Of a stretch of 64,000 nucleotides of DNA, positions 42,033 through 54,141 are shown one piece after another. The DNA is from Erinaceus europaeus. Lineage: Eukaryota > Chordata > Mammalia > Eulipotyphla > Erinaceidae. The stretch spans positions 113,771,267 through 113,835,266 of the forward strand of contig NC_080172.1 of NCBI RefSeq assembly GCF_950295315.1, written 5' to 3'. The notes under the pieces are model-generated. The model made no database searches, was not told the origin of the DNA, and worked only from the letters and a program-made list of their open reading frames with translations. The first letter of the stretch is position 1, and every line of letters starts with the position of its first letter. The translations under genes were made by a program, and so were the position numbers.

Positions 42033-42109
42033 ACCAGGACATAAAGCAAGAAAATCAGAATGGGGAGGCCATTTGGTGGTATCATACAGAGAGAAAGAGA
42101 GAGAGAGAG

Positions 42110-42820
42110 AGATTTTCATACTCCCAGAGGGGTAAATGTTAGGGGAAGGTGACCACTGGGCTCTGAACTCCAATTTTATCAGGACCTGAAGAGAGAAGAG
42201 AAAAATAAGAGAAGGAAGAATTTGGAAGCAGTAGGTGTGACTTAGAAAGGAAGAGAAGGCAGAACCATAGAATACATGGCTAAATATATAAAAATATACA
42301 GGGAGTTAGGTGGTAGCACAGTGGGTTAAATGCACATGGTGCCAAGCACAAGGACTGGCACAAGGATCCCAGTTTGAGCCCCAGGCTCCCCACCTGCAGG
42401 GGAGTCGCTTCACAGGCGGTGAAGCAGGTCTGCAGGTGTCTGTCTGTCTCTCCCCCTCTCTGTCTTCCCCTTCCCTCTCCATTTCTCTCTGTCCTATCCA
42501 ACAATGGTAACATCAATAACAACAACAACAACAACAACAACAATAAGAAAACAACAAGGGCAACAAAAGGGGGGGAAGAGAAATGATTTAACAAAATAAA
42601 TAAAATTAAAAGTTCTTGAAAATTTAAAAATAAATAAATAAGCATATAGATAGATAATTATAGAATAGTCAACCCATATCTGTGATCTTGGCCAAACTAC
42701 TGTAGCTTCCAGTGGAGGAAATGGGAAAGCAGAAGTCTGGTGGTGGGAACAATGTGGAATTATTACCCTGATGTCTTATAATTTTGTAAGTCAATATTAA
42801 ATCACTAATAAAAATTTAAA
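42110..42820 (+). mobile_element. Family D repeat, sense, interrupted by a SINE B
   Basis: 'tcatactcccagaggggtaa', 'gaccactgggctctgaactc' and 'tgtgacttagaaaggaagag' precede the SINE. 'ttccagtggaggaaatggga', 'gtctggtggtgggaacaatg' and 'aaatcactaataaaaattta' follow it, giving the A-rich 3' end. Confidence 0.85.
42301..42590 (+). mobile_element. SINE B, sense, inside family D
   Basis: 'gggagttaggtggtagcaca', 'ggggagtcgcttcacaggcg', 'ccaacaatggtaacatcaat' and 'acaacaagggcaacaaaagg'. A (CAA)n lies at 42519-42541. Confidence 0.93.
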
Positions 42821-43979
42821 ATGAAGAAAGAAAATAAGACCAGAGAGAGAGAAAGGGTAATAAAGACAGACATCTGGTGTTGTAATGTAGCAATGGAACA
42901 AGTATTTAACATGAATCATTGAATCCTGAGCCCACCTGGTTTGGGTTACACTCATTTTTGAAAAGAGAAAACTGGGACTTTGGGAGGTGACGTGGCTCAC
43001 CTGCCATGATACAGAAATGACTGCAGAGAAGCAATCATGACCTTAGCAAGCTCTGACGATCTTTATTTGGAATCAAGAAGTGTTATAATTGCTTTTTAAA
43101 GATATTGATACATTTAATTCATACATTCACTTCTCAGATCGACTTATAAGGCAGGTATCATTCTTACATCCATTTTGCACAGGAAAAGACTTAGGCACAA
43201 AAATAATAGCATGCTACTGACTAAAGGTCACAGTAGTCACTAAGTGACCCATCTGTCTCCAGAGCTCATGCTCCCAAGCATTTTGGCTGAGGACCACTCA
43301 GCAGACATGCGATGGATCAAGGAGTCCACGTGTACAAGGTGTCTCTGTTGTTGGCCCCACAAATGTTGTCTCCTAAGTCAGTACCATCCTTTGGTTCCTT
43401 GTGTTAGTAAGGTTTCTCCTTTTGTTGTTGTTTGCTATTCTCTAGATTGATGGTAGCTCCCACACATGAGGAAAATACATAGATACAATGCACTGTTTAT
43501 CTCATCGAACTGACCTCCTGCCCATAACCCATAACTATTCAAAGTTAGCACAGGAGCCTATGTGACCTCTGAGTCCCTGTCAGTCTGAGCTCTTAGTGTC
43601 CACGGTCACAGCTGGTAACATTCTCAGCTGTACTTATTATCACGGACTTATTTTCCTTGTGAGTCCCAGAGTGGCAGCTTTGTGCAATCATAATTTTGTC
43701 TGTTTTCTGCTCTATTCACACCACCTAGAACTGAGAACAAGTTCTCAATAAGTACTTGCTGAATTAACAAGTGGACGAATCTAGAGTTACTAAATGATAT
43801 AGTGTGTGGGATTTGAATTGAATATCATGTCTTGCTTGGTTTACACAGAGACCAGTGAAGATCACTGACTTAAGGATCAGTGATTTTAACTGTGTTTGTC
43901 CAATGTTTTAAGCCCTCTCATTGTACTACCTTCACTAATCCTTTAACTTTCTTCTAAAATAAGCACAGTGTTTGCCACT
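42821..43979. other. Intronic interval with a family D-like segment
   Basis: 43450-43690 ('gaggaaaatacatagataca', 'tgacctctgagtccctgtca', 'cagctggtaacattctcagc') resembles the distal part of family D as seen at 51.6 kb. The rest is unrecognised. Confidence 0.5.
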
Positions 43980-44201
43980 TTATTTTTAATTTAATTTTTA
44001 AAAATATATATCTATTATTAGAAACAGGGAGAAATTGAAAAGAGAGAGAGGTAGAGAAGGAAAGAAACAGAGAGACACCTGCAGCCCTGCTTTACCACTT
44101 GTGAAGCTTTCCTCCTGTGGGAAGGGACCAGGAGCTTGAACCCAGGCCCTTAAGCACTGTAATGTGTACACTTAACCAGTATTCCACTGCTCAGCCCCCT
44201 T
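43980..44201 (-). mobile_element. SINE A, antisense
   Basis: T/A-rich tail, 'gagacacctgcagccctgct', 'accacttgtgaagctttcct', 'gcttgaacccaggccctt' and head near 'ccactgctcagccccc'. Confidence 0.88.
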
Positions 44202-44926
44202 ACTCCTTTACAGATAAGCAGAATTGAGATGAATTCTGTGACTTGTCCCGGATCTTTGAGTTAGTGAGTGACATAGCCAAGCTATTGAATACAAACACAA
44301 GTAAAGTGACTTCAGAGATGGCCTGCTGCCCGAACTCAAAACCACTGAGCTCTTCATAGTTATTCCCCATCCCTGCCTAAGAAATTATTTCTGTTCTCCA
44401 GCTGGCACTGTGGCACTTACAGTTGGGATTGACATGTCAGATGCTAGGTCATTCCTCATAAATCCTCAGAACTATACTTTGTCATTGCTGGAGAACCTGC
44501 AGCCAGGATAGCCTGGTGTCTGGTCAGAGAGAGGGTAAGGGGGCAGCTTAGTGGCTGAACCACATTCAGATGTGAAAATCTCTATTCTTTTGGTTTCATT
44601 TTGGGCTTTGGTTAGAGAGAGTGATAGAAAAGACTACTTTCCTTTCCAGAAAAAAATAAACAAAAAAACATTGAACCCTGAAGCTCCTTAGCAGGGGGTG
44701 AGGTATGAAGTGCAGGGGGCTTGCATTACTCTTTAAAAAAAGGAATATTTCAAAATCAAAATTGGGGAGCTGGAGAACTCTAGAGGTCACCTAGGAGTAT
44801 AGTAGTAGCAATAGTCCTTGACTAGAATGCCTCTTCTCATTTTTCCTAGACACTGTGCAATGTGTTTGATGAACATTTTCCTCATCTTTGTATTCATATC
44901 ACAGTAGACTATATAATATAATTTCT
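44202..44926. other. Intronic non-repeat interval
   Basis: No feature recognised. Confidence 0.4.
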
Positions 44927-44927
44927 T

Positions 44928-45240
44928 TTTTTTTTTCTTTTTTCTTTTTCATTGCCACCAGAGTTATCTCTGGGCCTCAGTATCTGCAGAACAAATCCAT
45001 AACTCCCAGCCACCATTTTTCCTTTTTTTTTTAATCTCTTGCTTTTTTTTTTAAATCTTATAAGACAGAGAGCAGTTGAGAGGGGAGGGGGAAGATAGAG
45101 AAGTAGGGAGATAGAGAGACACCTGCAGACCTGCTTTACTGTTCATAAAACTCCCCTCCCCCATGGAGGTAGGGAGTAGGAGGGCTCAAACCCGGGTCAT
45201 TGTGCACAGTAACATGTGGGTTCACTATCACTAGGTGGGT
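44928..45240 (-). mobile_element. SINE B-type, antisense, with extra T-runs
   Basis: 'attgccaccagagttatctc', 'ataactcccagccaccattt', 'acacctgcagacctgcttta' and 'ggctcaaacccgggtcattg'. Poly-T runs at 45018-45027 and 45045-45052 lie inside the module region. Confidence 0.85.
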
Positions 45241-45284
45241 CCTTGTAATATCATTTCCATTCTACAGATGAAGAAACTGAGGTG

Positions 45285-45480
45285 TGGTGGGATGGGTGGT
45301 TGTGCAGCTAGTTGAGCATACATATTACAATTTGCAAGTACCTGAGTTCATGCCTCTGGCCCCCACCTGCAGGAGGACAGGTTTGCAGGTGTCTCTCTGT
45401 CTCCCTGTTCTTCTTGATTTCTGGCTGTCCCTATCTAGTAAATAAATAAAGACAATAAACAAATTTAAAAAAAAATAAAG
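45285..45480 (+). mobile_element. SINE A, sense, short
   Basis: 'ggatgggtggttgtgcagct', 'tggcccccacctgcaggagg', 'gatttctggctgtccctatc' and AATAAATAAAGACAATAAAC. About 30 bp around the AAGCTTCAC segment are missing. Confidence 0.88.
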
Positions 45481-45779
45481 AAATTGATGCTTGAAAAAGT
45501 TAGATTGGTTTTCTAAGTGCTGGAAAATCACCATCTGATGAATAAAAGAACACGGCTTTGGGATGTATGTTTAGCTAACCCTGGAGCCTGCCACTTCAAA
45601 AGTGGTAAGAATGTCAGGATGTCATAGCCAGTCAGACAGACACACAGGCTGGTTAGGATAGTTTTGGCTTTCTGCTTATAGGTCTTCCCTCCTATTCTTT
45701 CTTTTTTTTGCCTTTGATGCCTTCTTCTTCTCCTCCTTCTCCTTCCCGTCCCCCTTCTCCTTCTCCTCCTCATTATTAT
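45481..45779. other. Intronic interval
   Basis: Pyrimidine-rich CTT/CTC sequence at 45720-45770, otherwise unrecognised. Confidence 0.4.
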
Positions 45780-45890
45780 TATTTTTTTCTTATGCCCCAC
45801 CCAATACTGCTCAGCTCTGGCTTCGTGGCCATGCTAGGGTTTAAACCTGGCCCCTTTTATGCCTCAGGCATGGAAGTCTACTCCCGCCCT
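45780..45890 (-). mobile_element. SINE C, antisense
   Basis: 'caatactgctcagctctggc', 'gctagggtttaaacctggcc' and 'tgcctcaggcatggaagtct' are the reverse of family C. A pyrimidine tract lies at its tail side. Confidence 0.78.
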
Positions 45891-46457
45891 TGATGTCTCT
45901 GTCTCTCTTTCTCTCTTTCCTTCTTTTCCTTGTCTTCATCTGTCTTGAGAGTTTGGGTCCGTAGGTCCAGAGATCACAGATTTAATAAGATATGAACTTA
46001 GTTATCTCAGAGCTCACACACACAATCTAGTAGGTGTGACTGACATGGAAACATAATTACATTCTATAATAAAGGTCTAGACAGGTGTAGTGGAAAAACA
46101 GACAACCAAGTGACAAACACAGACACTTTCAAGATGTGCATGATGGTGACAATATGTAATAACAGTGTGCTGCAAATATACATTAATTTTTTATGAACGG
46201 TTAAAAGTGGCCTTGTAAGATTATTAAAAAGTACACCTTTTTGGAAAGATTGGGAAGGGACAGACAGTACAGACAATAACTGCTGGCTTTCCACACCCTG
46301 AGAAAGGACATTTTTCTGGAGAAAGGAGATAGGGATGAGACAGAATTTAGCTCTTAAGTAACTTTCTTTTTCTAACAAAAACAAGAGAACAAAAAAAAGA
46401 TATGAATTTCACTGTGAGTATAGCCCTTTCTCTAAGTTGAGTTTAAAAAGAGATCTT
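45891..46457. other. Intronic non-repeat interval
   Basis: No exon or repeat recognised. Confidence 0.4.
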
Positions 46458-46458
46458 G

Positions 46459-46782
46459 GGGGTGGGGGTGGTAGCACAGCAGGTTAAATGCACATGGCTC
46501 AAAGAGCAAGGACCAGCTTAAGGATACAGGGTTGACCCTCTAGTTCCCCACCTGCAGGGGAGTCGCTTCACAAGCGGTGAAGCAGGTCTGCAGGTGTCTA
46601 TCTTTCTTTCCCCCTCTCTGCTTTCCCCTCCTCTCTTGATTTCTTATGGTCCTATCCAATAACAACAGCAATAACAATAACAATAACAACAACAAGGACA
46701 AGAAAAAGGGGGGGAAGTAGCCTCCAGGAGCAGTGGATTTGTAGTGCAGGCACTGAACCCCAGCTATAACCCTGGAGGCAAA
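46459..46782 (+). mobile_element. SINE B (long form), sense
   Basis: 'gggggtggtagcacagcagg', 'ggggagtcgcttcacaagcg', 'aacaacaacaaggacaagaa', 'gcctccaggagcagtggatt' and 'ctataaccctggaggcaaag' show the tail module joined to the B body. Confidence 0.92.
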
Positions 46783-46877
46783 GAGAAAGAAAGAAAGGAA
46801 GGAAGGAAGGAAGGAAGGAAGGAAGGAAGGAAGGAAGGAAGGAAGGAAAGAAGGAAGGAAAGAAAGGGAGAAAGGGA

Positions 46878-46929
<52 letters not shown>

Positions 46930-46938
46930 AAAAGACAG
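46783..46938. repeat. (GGAA)n and (GAAA)n microsatellite
   Basis: About 150 bp of GGAA tetramers changing to GAAA, grown from the A-tail of the SINE on its left. Confidence 0.97.
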
Positions 46939-47348
46939 TTGTGGCATCCTAAGTATTATCTCTGTGGATCCTACCTTCTGGTCCATGTGATTGAATTGCG
47001 GTTGACAGAGCAATCTCTTTCTCAAATAATTAAATAGAGGAACAGATTTAAGCTGATTTGCCCAAGATTGTTGAACTTGTCATGAAATCAAATTGTCCAC
47101 TCTCTTTCTCACTGCAGAATGAGACCTGGCTGCAGGAAAGTTGAAGAGATAGGCACTGAACTCGTGACTGAGTATAGTCTCACCTTGCCTTAAGGACTCC
47201 CTCTGGCATATGGGAAGCCCTGTCTTGTAAAGGCTGCATTGTGACACCGTGCACCCCAGGATTTTACTCTCATTAATCTGAGCCTCCATGTCCTATATCC
47301 ACCTATGGTGGAGGGAAAGCCCAGTTTAAGAAGCTTAATATCATCTGT
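46939..47348. other. Intronic non-repeat interval
   Basis: No feature recognised. Confidence 0.4.
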
Positions 47349-47548
47349 GGGGCCAGGCAGCGGCGACATACCTGGTTAAAAGCACACATCACAATGTGTA
47401 AGAACCCAGGTTCAACCCCCTTATCCCCACCTGCAGGGGGAAAAGCTTCATGGGTGGTGCAGCAGTGCTGCAAGTGTCTCTCTGTTTCTCTGCCTCTATC
47501 TTTCTCTGTCTTTATCTAACAGATAAAATTTTAAAAAAATTTAAAGTC
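47349..47548 (+). mobile_element. SINE A, sense
   Basis: 'gtggggccaggcagcggcga', 'ggttcaacccccttatcccc', 'gcagggggaaaagcttcatg' and a T/A-rich tail. Confidence 0.88.
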
Positions 47549-47569
47549 TTGAAAAGAAAGAGAGAGAAG

Positions 47570-47692
47570 GCAGGGGTAGATAGCCTGATGGTTATGCAAA
47601 AGGTCTCTTATTCCTAAGGTTCCTAAGTCCCAGGTTCAATCCCCTGTACCACCATAAGCCAGAGCTGAGCAGTGCTCAGATTAAAACAAAAA
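47570..47692 (+). mobile_element. SINE C, sense
   Basis: 'ggggtagatagcctgatggt', 'aagtcccaggttcaatcccc', 'gccagagctgagcagtgctc', then an A-rich tail. Confidence 0.9.
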
Positions 47693-48084
47693 GGAAGAAA
47701 TTTTAATACCGTTCTCTCTCTAAATTATTCCCTCATCTCAGTGGGGATGTACAATCATTTGACTCTCTTTCTTCCATCTTATTATTGCCTGACGACAGTC
47801 TCTCCTCTTCTTGCTTCTTTCCTGACAAGTTCCTAGGGCTCTGTAAGCCAGAGCAGGCTGATAGCAGGGAAATCTCCTTGGTATTTCAGTGAGATGAATC
47901 TGGGATTGACGGGTCTGTGGAGAATCTGTTTGCACCCCACACCACACCACTGTCATTCCTGAGGGTGGGTGACACATCTGTCTGGAGACCTGTGATGGGT
48001 AGTTCTTCCCTCTGAGTGTTGAGTGCAGGACTTGACCTCCACAGTTACTCTGCATAATTTCTCTCCATTATTTCTTCAGGAAGA
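47693..48084. other. Intronic non-repeat interval
   Basis: No feature recognised. Confidence 0.4.
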
Positions 48085-48396
48085 CTGTTTTTAAAAAATT
48101 TTTTATTTATAAAAAGGAAACGCTGACAAAAACCATAGGGTAAGAGGGGATACAACTCCACACAATTCCCACCACCAGAACTCCGTATGCCATCCCCTCC
48201 CCTGATAGCTTTCCTATTCTTTATCCCTCTGGGATTATGGACCCAGGTTCATTATAGGATGCAGAAGGTGGAAGGTCTGTAATTGCTTCCCTGCTGAACA
48301 TGGGCACTGGCAGGTCAATCTATACTCCCAGCCTGTCTCTCTCTTTCCCTAGTGGGGCAGAGTTTTGGGGAATCGGGGCTCCAGGACACCTTGGTG
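48085..48396 (-). mobile_element. Family D repeat, antisense, partial
   Basis: 'cacacaattcccaccaccag', 'tttatccctctgggattatg', 'gaacatgggcactggcaggt' and 'gggctccaggacaccttggt'. The right end is cut by the SINE that follows. Confidence 0.85.
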
Positions 48397-48404
48397 GGGA
48401 GACT

Positions 48405-48750
48405 GTTTTTTTCTGCCTGCAGGGTTATTGCTGGGGCTCCATACCCACATTACAAACCCACTGCTCCTGGAGGCTATTTCTCCCATTTTGTTTCCCTTGT
48501 TATTGTGGTTGTTGCCATTGTTGCCATTGCTATTGTTGTTTGGATAGGACAGAAAGGAGGAGAGAAAGACAGAGAGGAGGGGAAGACAGAAAGGAGGGGA
48601 GAAAGATAGACATCTGCAGACCTGCTTCACCACTTGTGAAGTGACTCCCCTGCAGGTGGGGGTTGGGGGTCTGGAACCTGGATCCTTGCTCCAGTCCCTG
48701 CACTTTGCGCCATGTGCACTTAACCCACTGCACTACCACCGGGCCCCCAG
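48405..48750 (-). mobile_element. SINE B (long form), antisense
   Basis: 'gcagggttattgctggggct', 'tttggataggacagaaagga', 'cctgcagacctgcttcacc'-type core and head 'ccactgcactaccaccgggc'. GGGAGACT at 48397-48404 recurs at 48751-48758. The CT/GA-rich core carries an extra local duplication of GACAGAAAGGAGGGGAGAAA-like units. Confidence 0.92.
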
Positions 48751-48949
48751 GGAGACTCTATTAAACCTTTCGAATCTCTTCTATCAAGGTCTTTGGGTTC
48801 ATGTGTAAGAAAATAATGCTGATTTAAATTCTCCTAAACCTCCTTATATACCTTCCTGGTTATATAGAAACAGATCTGCATTTCTGCTGTAACTACTTGA
48901 ATGGTCAAGGATCTCCTGCTGTTTCAGGGCTTTTATGTTCTTTGTTTGC

Positions 48950-49229
48950 TTTTTTTTTTTTGCCTCCAGGGTTATCACTGTGGCTGCCCGTGTTATGAAC
49001 CCACTGCTCCTGGAGGCCATTTCCCCCCATTTGATTCAATAGAACAGAGAGAAACTGAGAGAGGAGGGGGAGAGAGAAAGAAAGATATGTGCAGACCTGC
49101 TTCACCACTTGTGAGGTACGTCCCCCCCCTGCAAGTGGGGAGTGTGGGGCTTGAACCACAGATCTTTGCACATGTCCTAGCACCTAGTACTATGTACGCT
49201 TAACTGGGGTACCACTGCCTGCACTCCCC
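48950..49229 (-). mobile_element. SINE B-type, antisense
   Basis: Poly-T, 'gcctccagggttatcactgt', 'ccactgctcctggaggccat', 'gcagacctgcttcaccactt' and head near 'accactgcctgcactccccc'. Confidence 0.9.
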
Positions 49230-49789
49230 CCTTTTCAGGTTCTAACCGAGGCCTCGTTCTGAGGTCAGTGAAATTTTATCCACAGACCAGAGGCCTAAGG
49301 TGTGGCCTTTAAAAGCTCAGGGAAAGTCAGAATAGGCTCTTTTGGTGTTCACCTTAGAGGACTGGAGGAGGGCTGGGGTGGGGGTGGTGGGGATGGTGGC
49401 TAACTGGAGAGTACTACAGTTTAGATAAGGTTAAGTCACTTCTAAGCAGCTCATTTAATAGCTGGAAATCTGACCTCTGCTTTAATTTCAGTGCAAAGGA
49501 GAACATTCACTTCTGGACTTTGAGAACCTTGGCCAATAACATAACAATAATACATATTTATTGTTGTCCACAGTTTGGGGCTTTGTTCAGAATAGATTCT
49601 AGATGAATACGCAATACTTTCAAAGATTAAAATGTTCTAGAATTTTTTATTTATATTAGCAAGAAACATTTCAGATTCCCCCTCCACCTCCGTTTTCAAT
49701 AGAAATTATTGTTGCATTTGTAGAATACTTTTTGATTCTGTTTGGAGTTCACTTTGACACCATCTATTACCCCCCCTTTTCTTTAGGGG
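49230..49789. other. Intronic non-repeat interval
   Basis: No feature recognised. Confidence 0.4.
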
Positions 49790-50120
49790 GGTAGGTTAAT
49801 GATTTACAGTGGACAGTAACATTCAGTAGCTTGTACACGTGTAACAATTCTCAGTTTTCCACATAACATTTCATTCCCCAGTAGGTCCTCCTCTGCCTTC
49901 ATGTTCCAGGACCTGAGCACTCCCTCCCCAAACCCCCAGTCTTTTTTTTTTTTTTCACTTTGGTGCAATACACCAACTCCAGTCTAAGTTCTGCTCTGTG
50001 TTTCCCCTTCTGTCATTAGTTTTCAACTTCTGATTCTGAATGGGATGATCCCATATTCACCCTTCTCTTTCTGGCTTCTCTCACTTCACAGGATTCCCTC
50101 AAGTTGATGGAGTGTTTCAA
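49790..50120 (-). mobile_element. L1 3' end, antisense, old
   Basis: 'cagtaacattcagtagcttg', 'cataacatttcattccccag', 'ttttcaacttctgattctga' and 'tcccatattcacccttctct' parallel the L1 3' terminal region at 3300-3620 with much greater divergence. Confidence 0.8.
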
Positions 50121-50598
50121 GGCAGGGCTTCTTACCTAGGCACCATTGAATTAGCGTGTTGAAAAATTGCAGTGGGGACCATCTTGTATAGTAAGAGGTC
50201 TATCAGCATGCCTGGTTTTCACTTACTAGATGTTTGTGGCACCTCTAAAATAAAAGTCCTTAGACATTGCTGACTCCTTTTATCCAAGAGAAGAGTCACC
50301 CCTGGGATGGGAACCACCAGTTTAGTGGACTAACACAGGCCTGCCTGGTACAAAGCCTGACAGACTTGGAGATTTAATATATAGAGAACTGTTGATTATT
50401 AGTGCTGTGTTTTGTTACTGAGCTCTGAATTCTCCCACCTTTGAGTGGACTTCTCTTGATTTTCCCAATCAATGTCTGTGTGCCAAAGGCCAAATTTGGT
50501 ATTTTTGTTCTGATCCCCAGAGCTCTCTCTGGATACTTCTGTGTTGCTTTGAAGTTTGCTTCTGGGAAGAGCCAGCCTTCACAGGAGGTCCTGCTGAA
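50121..50598. other. Intronic non-repeat interval
   Basis: No feature recognised. Confidence 0.4.
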
Positions 50599-50616
50599 TC
50601 CACTTTTCAGCCCTTT

Positions 50617-50961
50617 TTGTTTTGGTTTGGTTTTTTGCCTCCAGGGTTGTTGCTGGGGCTCAGTGCCAGCAATCCACTGCTCCTGGAGGCTGCTTTTCCC
50701 CCTTTTGTTGCCTTTATTGTTTTATCATTGTTGTGGTTATTATTATTGTTGTTATTGATATCATTGTTGTTGGATAGCACAGAGAGAAATGGAGAGAGGA
50801 GGGGAAGACAGAGGGGGAGAGAAAGATAAGACACCTGCAGACCTGCTTCACCGCCTGTGAAGTGACTCCCCTGAAGGTGAGGGGCCCCCTTGCAAACTGG
50901 GATTCTTACTTTGTGCTTCACGCCATGTGTGCTTAATCCTCTGCACTACTGCCTGATCCCC
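50617..50961 (-). mobile_element. SINE B (long form), antisense
   Basis: 'gcctccagggttgttgctgg', 'cttttgttgcctttattgtt', 'ggatagcacagagagaaatg', 'cacctgcagacctgcttcac' and head near 'gcactactgcctgatccc'. Flanks ACTTTTCAGCC and ACTTTTCGGCC form a target duplication. Confidence 0.92.
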
Positions 50962-51154
50962 AACTTTTCGGCCTTTGAACACTCAGGGTGCCCTAGAATT
51001 GCATCTGAAGTTAATATCAGAATCCATAAGTTGTTTCTATGAGAAATCATCCAGATGTCTGCAACATGAATAGACAGGATGGGTTAAGGACCTAAAAATT
51101 TAACTCAGGAAAAGTTATGAGACTGAAGAATAGGCAGTACTCAAAAGAAACAGA

Positions 51155-51280
51155 AGGGGCTGAGAAAGGGAGAGAGACAGAGAGACACCTGCTGCCCTGC
51201 TTCACCACAGACAAAGCTTTCCCCTTGCAGGTGGAGACTGGGGAATCAAACCTGGGTCCTTGTGCATTGTAACACTGATT
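51155..51280 (-). mobile_element. SINE A fragment, antisense
   Basis: 'agacacctgctgccctgctt', 'ccttgcaggtggagactggg' and 'aaacctgggtccttgtgcat'. Both ends are eroded. Confidence 0.8.
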
Positions 51281-51339
51281 AATGCCTTGGGGAATTATAA
51301 TGGCTGCCCAGGCCTTTGTGTCTTCTGCTGTTTAAAAAG

Positions 51340-51780
51340 TAAAACATTAAAAATTTGTTATTAGTGATTTAGTAATGATTAACAAGACTATAAAGTAATA
51401 GGGGCACAATTCCATATAGTTCCCAGTTCTAGAGTTCCCTGTCCCATCCCCTTTGTTGAAAACTTTTCTATTCTTTATCCCTCAGGGAGTATGGACCAAA
51501 ATGCTTTATGGGGTGCAGAAGGTACGGCTTCTATTATTGTTTCTGTGCTAGACATGGGTGTTGGCAGGTGGACCCAGATGAGTAAACTATACAAATACCA
51601 TTGACTGTTCACCCTATTGAGCTGCAGTTGCACAGGATCCAGTGTGACCTCTGAGTCCCTGTCAATCTGAGCTCACAGTCCATGTCCCAGCTGGGAACTT
51701 TCTAGGCTGCACTCATGTCAGGACCCGTCTTCCTCGAGTGGCAGAGTATGTTGACCCAGCCTCCCTTCAGAGAGTGGGGC
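51340..51780 (-). mobile_element. Family D repeat, antisense
   Basis: 'gattaacaagactataaagt', 'ttctttatccctcagggagt', 'gctagacatgggtgttggca', 'tgacctctgagtccctgtca' and 'gctgggaactttctaggctg'. Carries the distal D sequence missing from shorter copies. Confidence 0.83.
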
Positions 51781-51899
51781 TATCCCTACTATTGCTGTTC
51801 TATAATGAGGGCCAGGTCCTGGAGAGACCCACAAGAGGGCTTCTGATGCTGTTCCTAATAGAACTGACCAATGATATGGAGAGAAGAACCTAAAGTTAT

Positions 51900-52045
51900 T
51901 TGAATGAGAAATACGAAGAGAAAGATAAGAAAGACAAGAACACTGTTCAGCTATGACGTAGGGTAGTGCTGGGGATTAAATTTATGACTTCAGTGCCTCA
52001 GGCATGAAACTCTTTTTGTACAGTCACTGTGCTACCCTACTCCAC
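51900..52045 (-). mobile_element. SINE C, antisense
   Basis: 'agaacactgttcagctatga', 'gggtagtgctggggattaaa', 'gcctcaggcatgaaactctt' and 'cactgtgctaccctactcc'. Confidence 0.83.
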
Positions 52046-53382
52046 TACCTGAGTCTTCTGCTGATTTTAAGACATTCCATTCTTTCATCTTTCATCTCTC
52101 CTCTTTCCTCACCATTACACCATCACATTCACCTAGGACTTGCACCCTAGACTTTAAGAACCTCCCTTCTCCCTCTTCTCTAAAAATGTTTACATGAACT
52201 TCCTGGAACAGTTATTAGAAAGTGCCAGTTATAGTGAGAATTACGGAATGGGCTTTACACTAGATTCCGGCCGATAGGCTTTACTGGCCAGCTGCCACTG
52301 CTAACTAGCGTCACCCTGCCCCATCTCCAGCTTACTCCTAAACCCCTCAAGCGTGTCATCCATCATATCATTTTCTCATTTATGCCAGTGCTCGATAATG
52401 GCCTAATCTCTCCAGAAGCATCCAGATTTATTAGGAAAGATAGCATTTACCAAATCATTTCCCTTTCCACTGCAAACACCGTCAACTGGTGTGCAGGCCC
52501 TTACGATCCAGCCTTCTCATAATAGTGGCTTTATTACCTACAATTAAAATCAACTGAAAGGCCTATGGATGGGGTTTTCATTTCATAGATTCCGTGTGGG
52601 GCGGACGTGTGGCTGGAGAAGCTTCTCAGTCTTAGGAGTGAATCTTGGAGAGGGAGGAGGCCAGTCTGGATGTGGTCAGCACACATGTCCGAGTGACCAT
52701 CTGCCAGACATACTGGCAGAACAGCCCCTGCCCTGGGTTTAGAAGTGTGAAAGAGGAAAACGTGCTGGAAACCAAGTGTGAACCGGATCAGAGAAAATCT
52801 TCTGTTCCTGGTGTTCTGCATATCAGTTGGCCTTGGAAGAAGATGGAAAATGGAGCTGCCACAGTATTTCAGCTGTCAGCAGGGCCAGCCCAGAGTGGTG
52901 CTGACAGTCGAGGGGAGGAAAGAACCTCCTGCCTTCTGCTGTAAGGTCTTGATTCAAACAAATGAAGATTCTGGCCATTAAGCATTCGTAGCATAGGACA
53001 AAGCCTCTCCCTGGTGTTTGCTGTCTGGATCATCTCCTCTCCTCTTCCTACTTTTCAGCTGTCTGAGGTGAACGTGTTTGCTTGGTTCCATCGTAAGGAT
53101 GATTCTAGTCCCAGCACCCCAGAGTGGTTGTAAGGCCACAGAGAAGGTTGTGTGTGAAGTGCTGGGCACAGTGCCTAGAGCTTGCCAAGCTCTCGTTCAA
53201 TGCTTTAATTGGTAAAGGTGTGTGAGGCTTTGGTGTCCCAGCAGACAGCAGGCATAGTGACTGTCTGAACTCCTCCTTTTGTTTATTCATGTCATCTGCA
53301 TTCATCAGCCAGTGTTTTCTGGTTGAGGAGGCATGGTGATGGGCCTTAGAGAAATCAGAACAAATACGCTGCTTGTTTCTGG
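52046..53382. other. Intronic non-repeat interval, 1.3 kb
   Basis: No exon or repeat recognised. Short open frames at 52645-52944 and 52534-52821 overlap on opposite strands and have no domain. Confidence 0.45.
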
Positions 53383-53570
53383 CTGGAGTGGCAGCTCACC
53401 TGGGAGACCACATATACTATCATGTGTGAGGACCTAGGTTCAAGCCCACATTCCCACCTGCAGGGGAGGTGGGGGTAGGGGGGTCTTATGAGCAGTGGAG
53501 CAGGGCTGCAGGTGTCTCTCCTTCTTTCTCTATCCTTCCCCGTCTCTAACTTTCTATCACAAAGAAAAAA
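53383..53570 (+). mobile_element. SINE A-type, sense
   Basis: 'gctggagtggcagctcacct', 'ggttcaagcccacattccca', 'gagcagggctgcaggtgtct' and a short A-rich tail. Confidence 0.83.
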
Positions 53571-53904
53571 AGAAGAAATATCCCACCAGGAATGTGGAAC
53601 GTCAGAAGACTGAATTCTAGTCCTGACTGTGCAGTTGAGTTCCACCCTCTGCTATATAGCATTTGGCTCTGAGTGCATGACCAAAGATAGGGGTGTCATT
53701 CCCTCCTCCTTCCCCCAAAGCTTGTTAGAGGTATCCTAGATGTCCACAAGCTAGGGGCTTTCAGTGGGTCCTAATGAGGATCTCAGGGAAGGTGTTTCTG
53801 AGGGCTGTTAGCTTCTGAATTTCCATGCCTTCTGACCTTTACCAGTATCACTAACTCAACCAGTAATGCCTTCAAGATTATCTTTTTTAAAAAAAAAATT
53901 TTGT

Positions 53905-54135
53905 TATCTTTTTTATTTTATTTATTTGTTATTGGATAGAGACAGAGAGAAATTGAGAGAGAAGAGGGAGATAGAGAGGAAGAGAGACAGAGAGATGCTT
54001 GCAGACCTGCCTCACCACCTATGTAGTGACTCCCCTGCATGTGGGGATCCGGGGGCTCCAACTGGGATCCTTATGCCGGTCCTTGCAGTTTGCACCACAT
54101 GCGGTGCTTAACCTGCTGCACTACCACCAGACTCC
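53905..54135 (-). mobile_element. SINE B-type, antisense
   Basis: 'ttattggatagagacagaga', 'gcagacctgcctcaccacct', 'gcatgtggggatccgggggc' and head 'tgcactaccaccagactccc'. Confidence 0.87.
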
Positions 54136-54141
54136 CTGTTA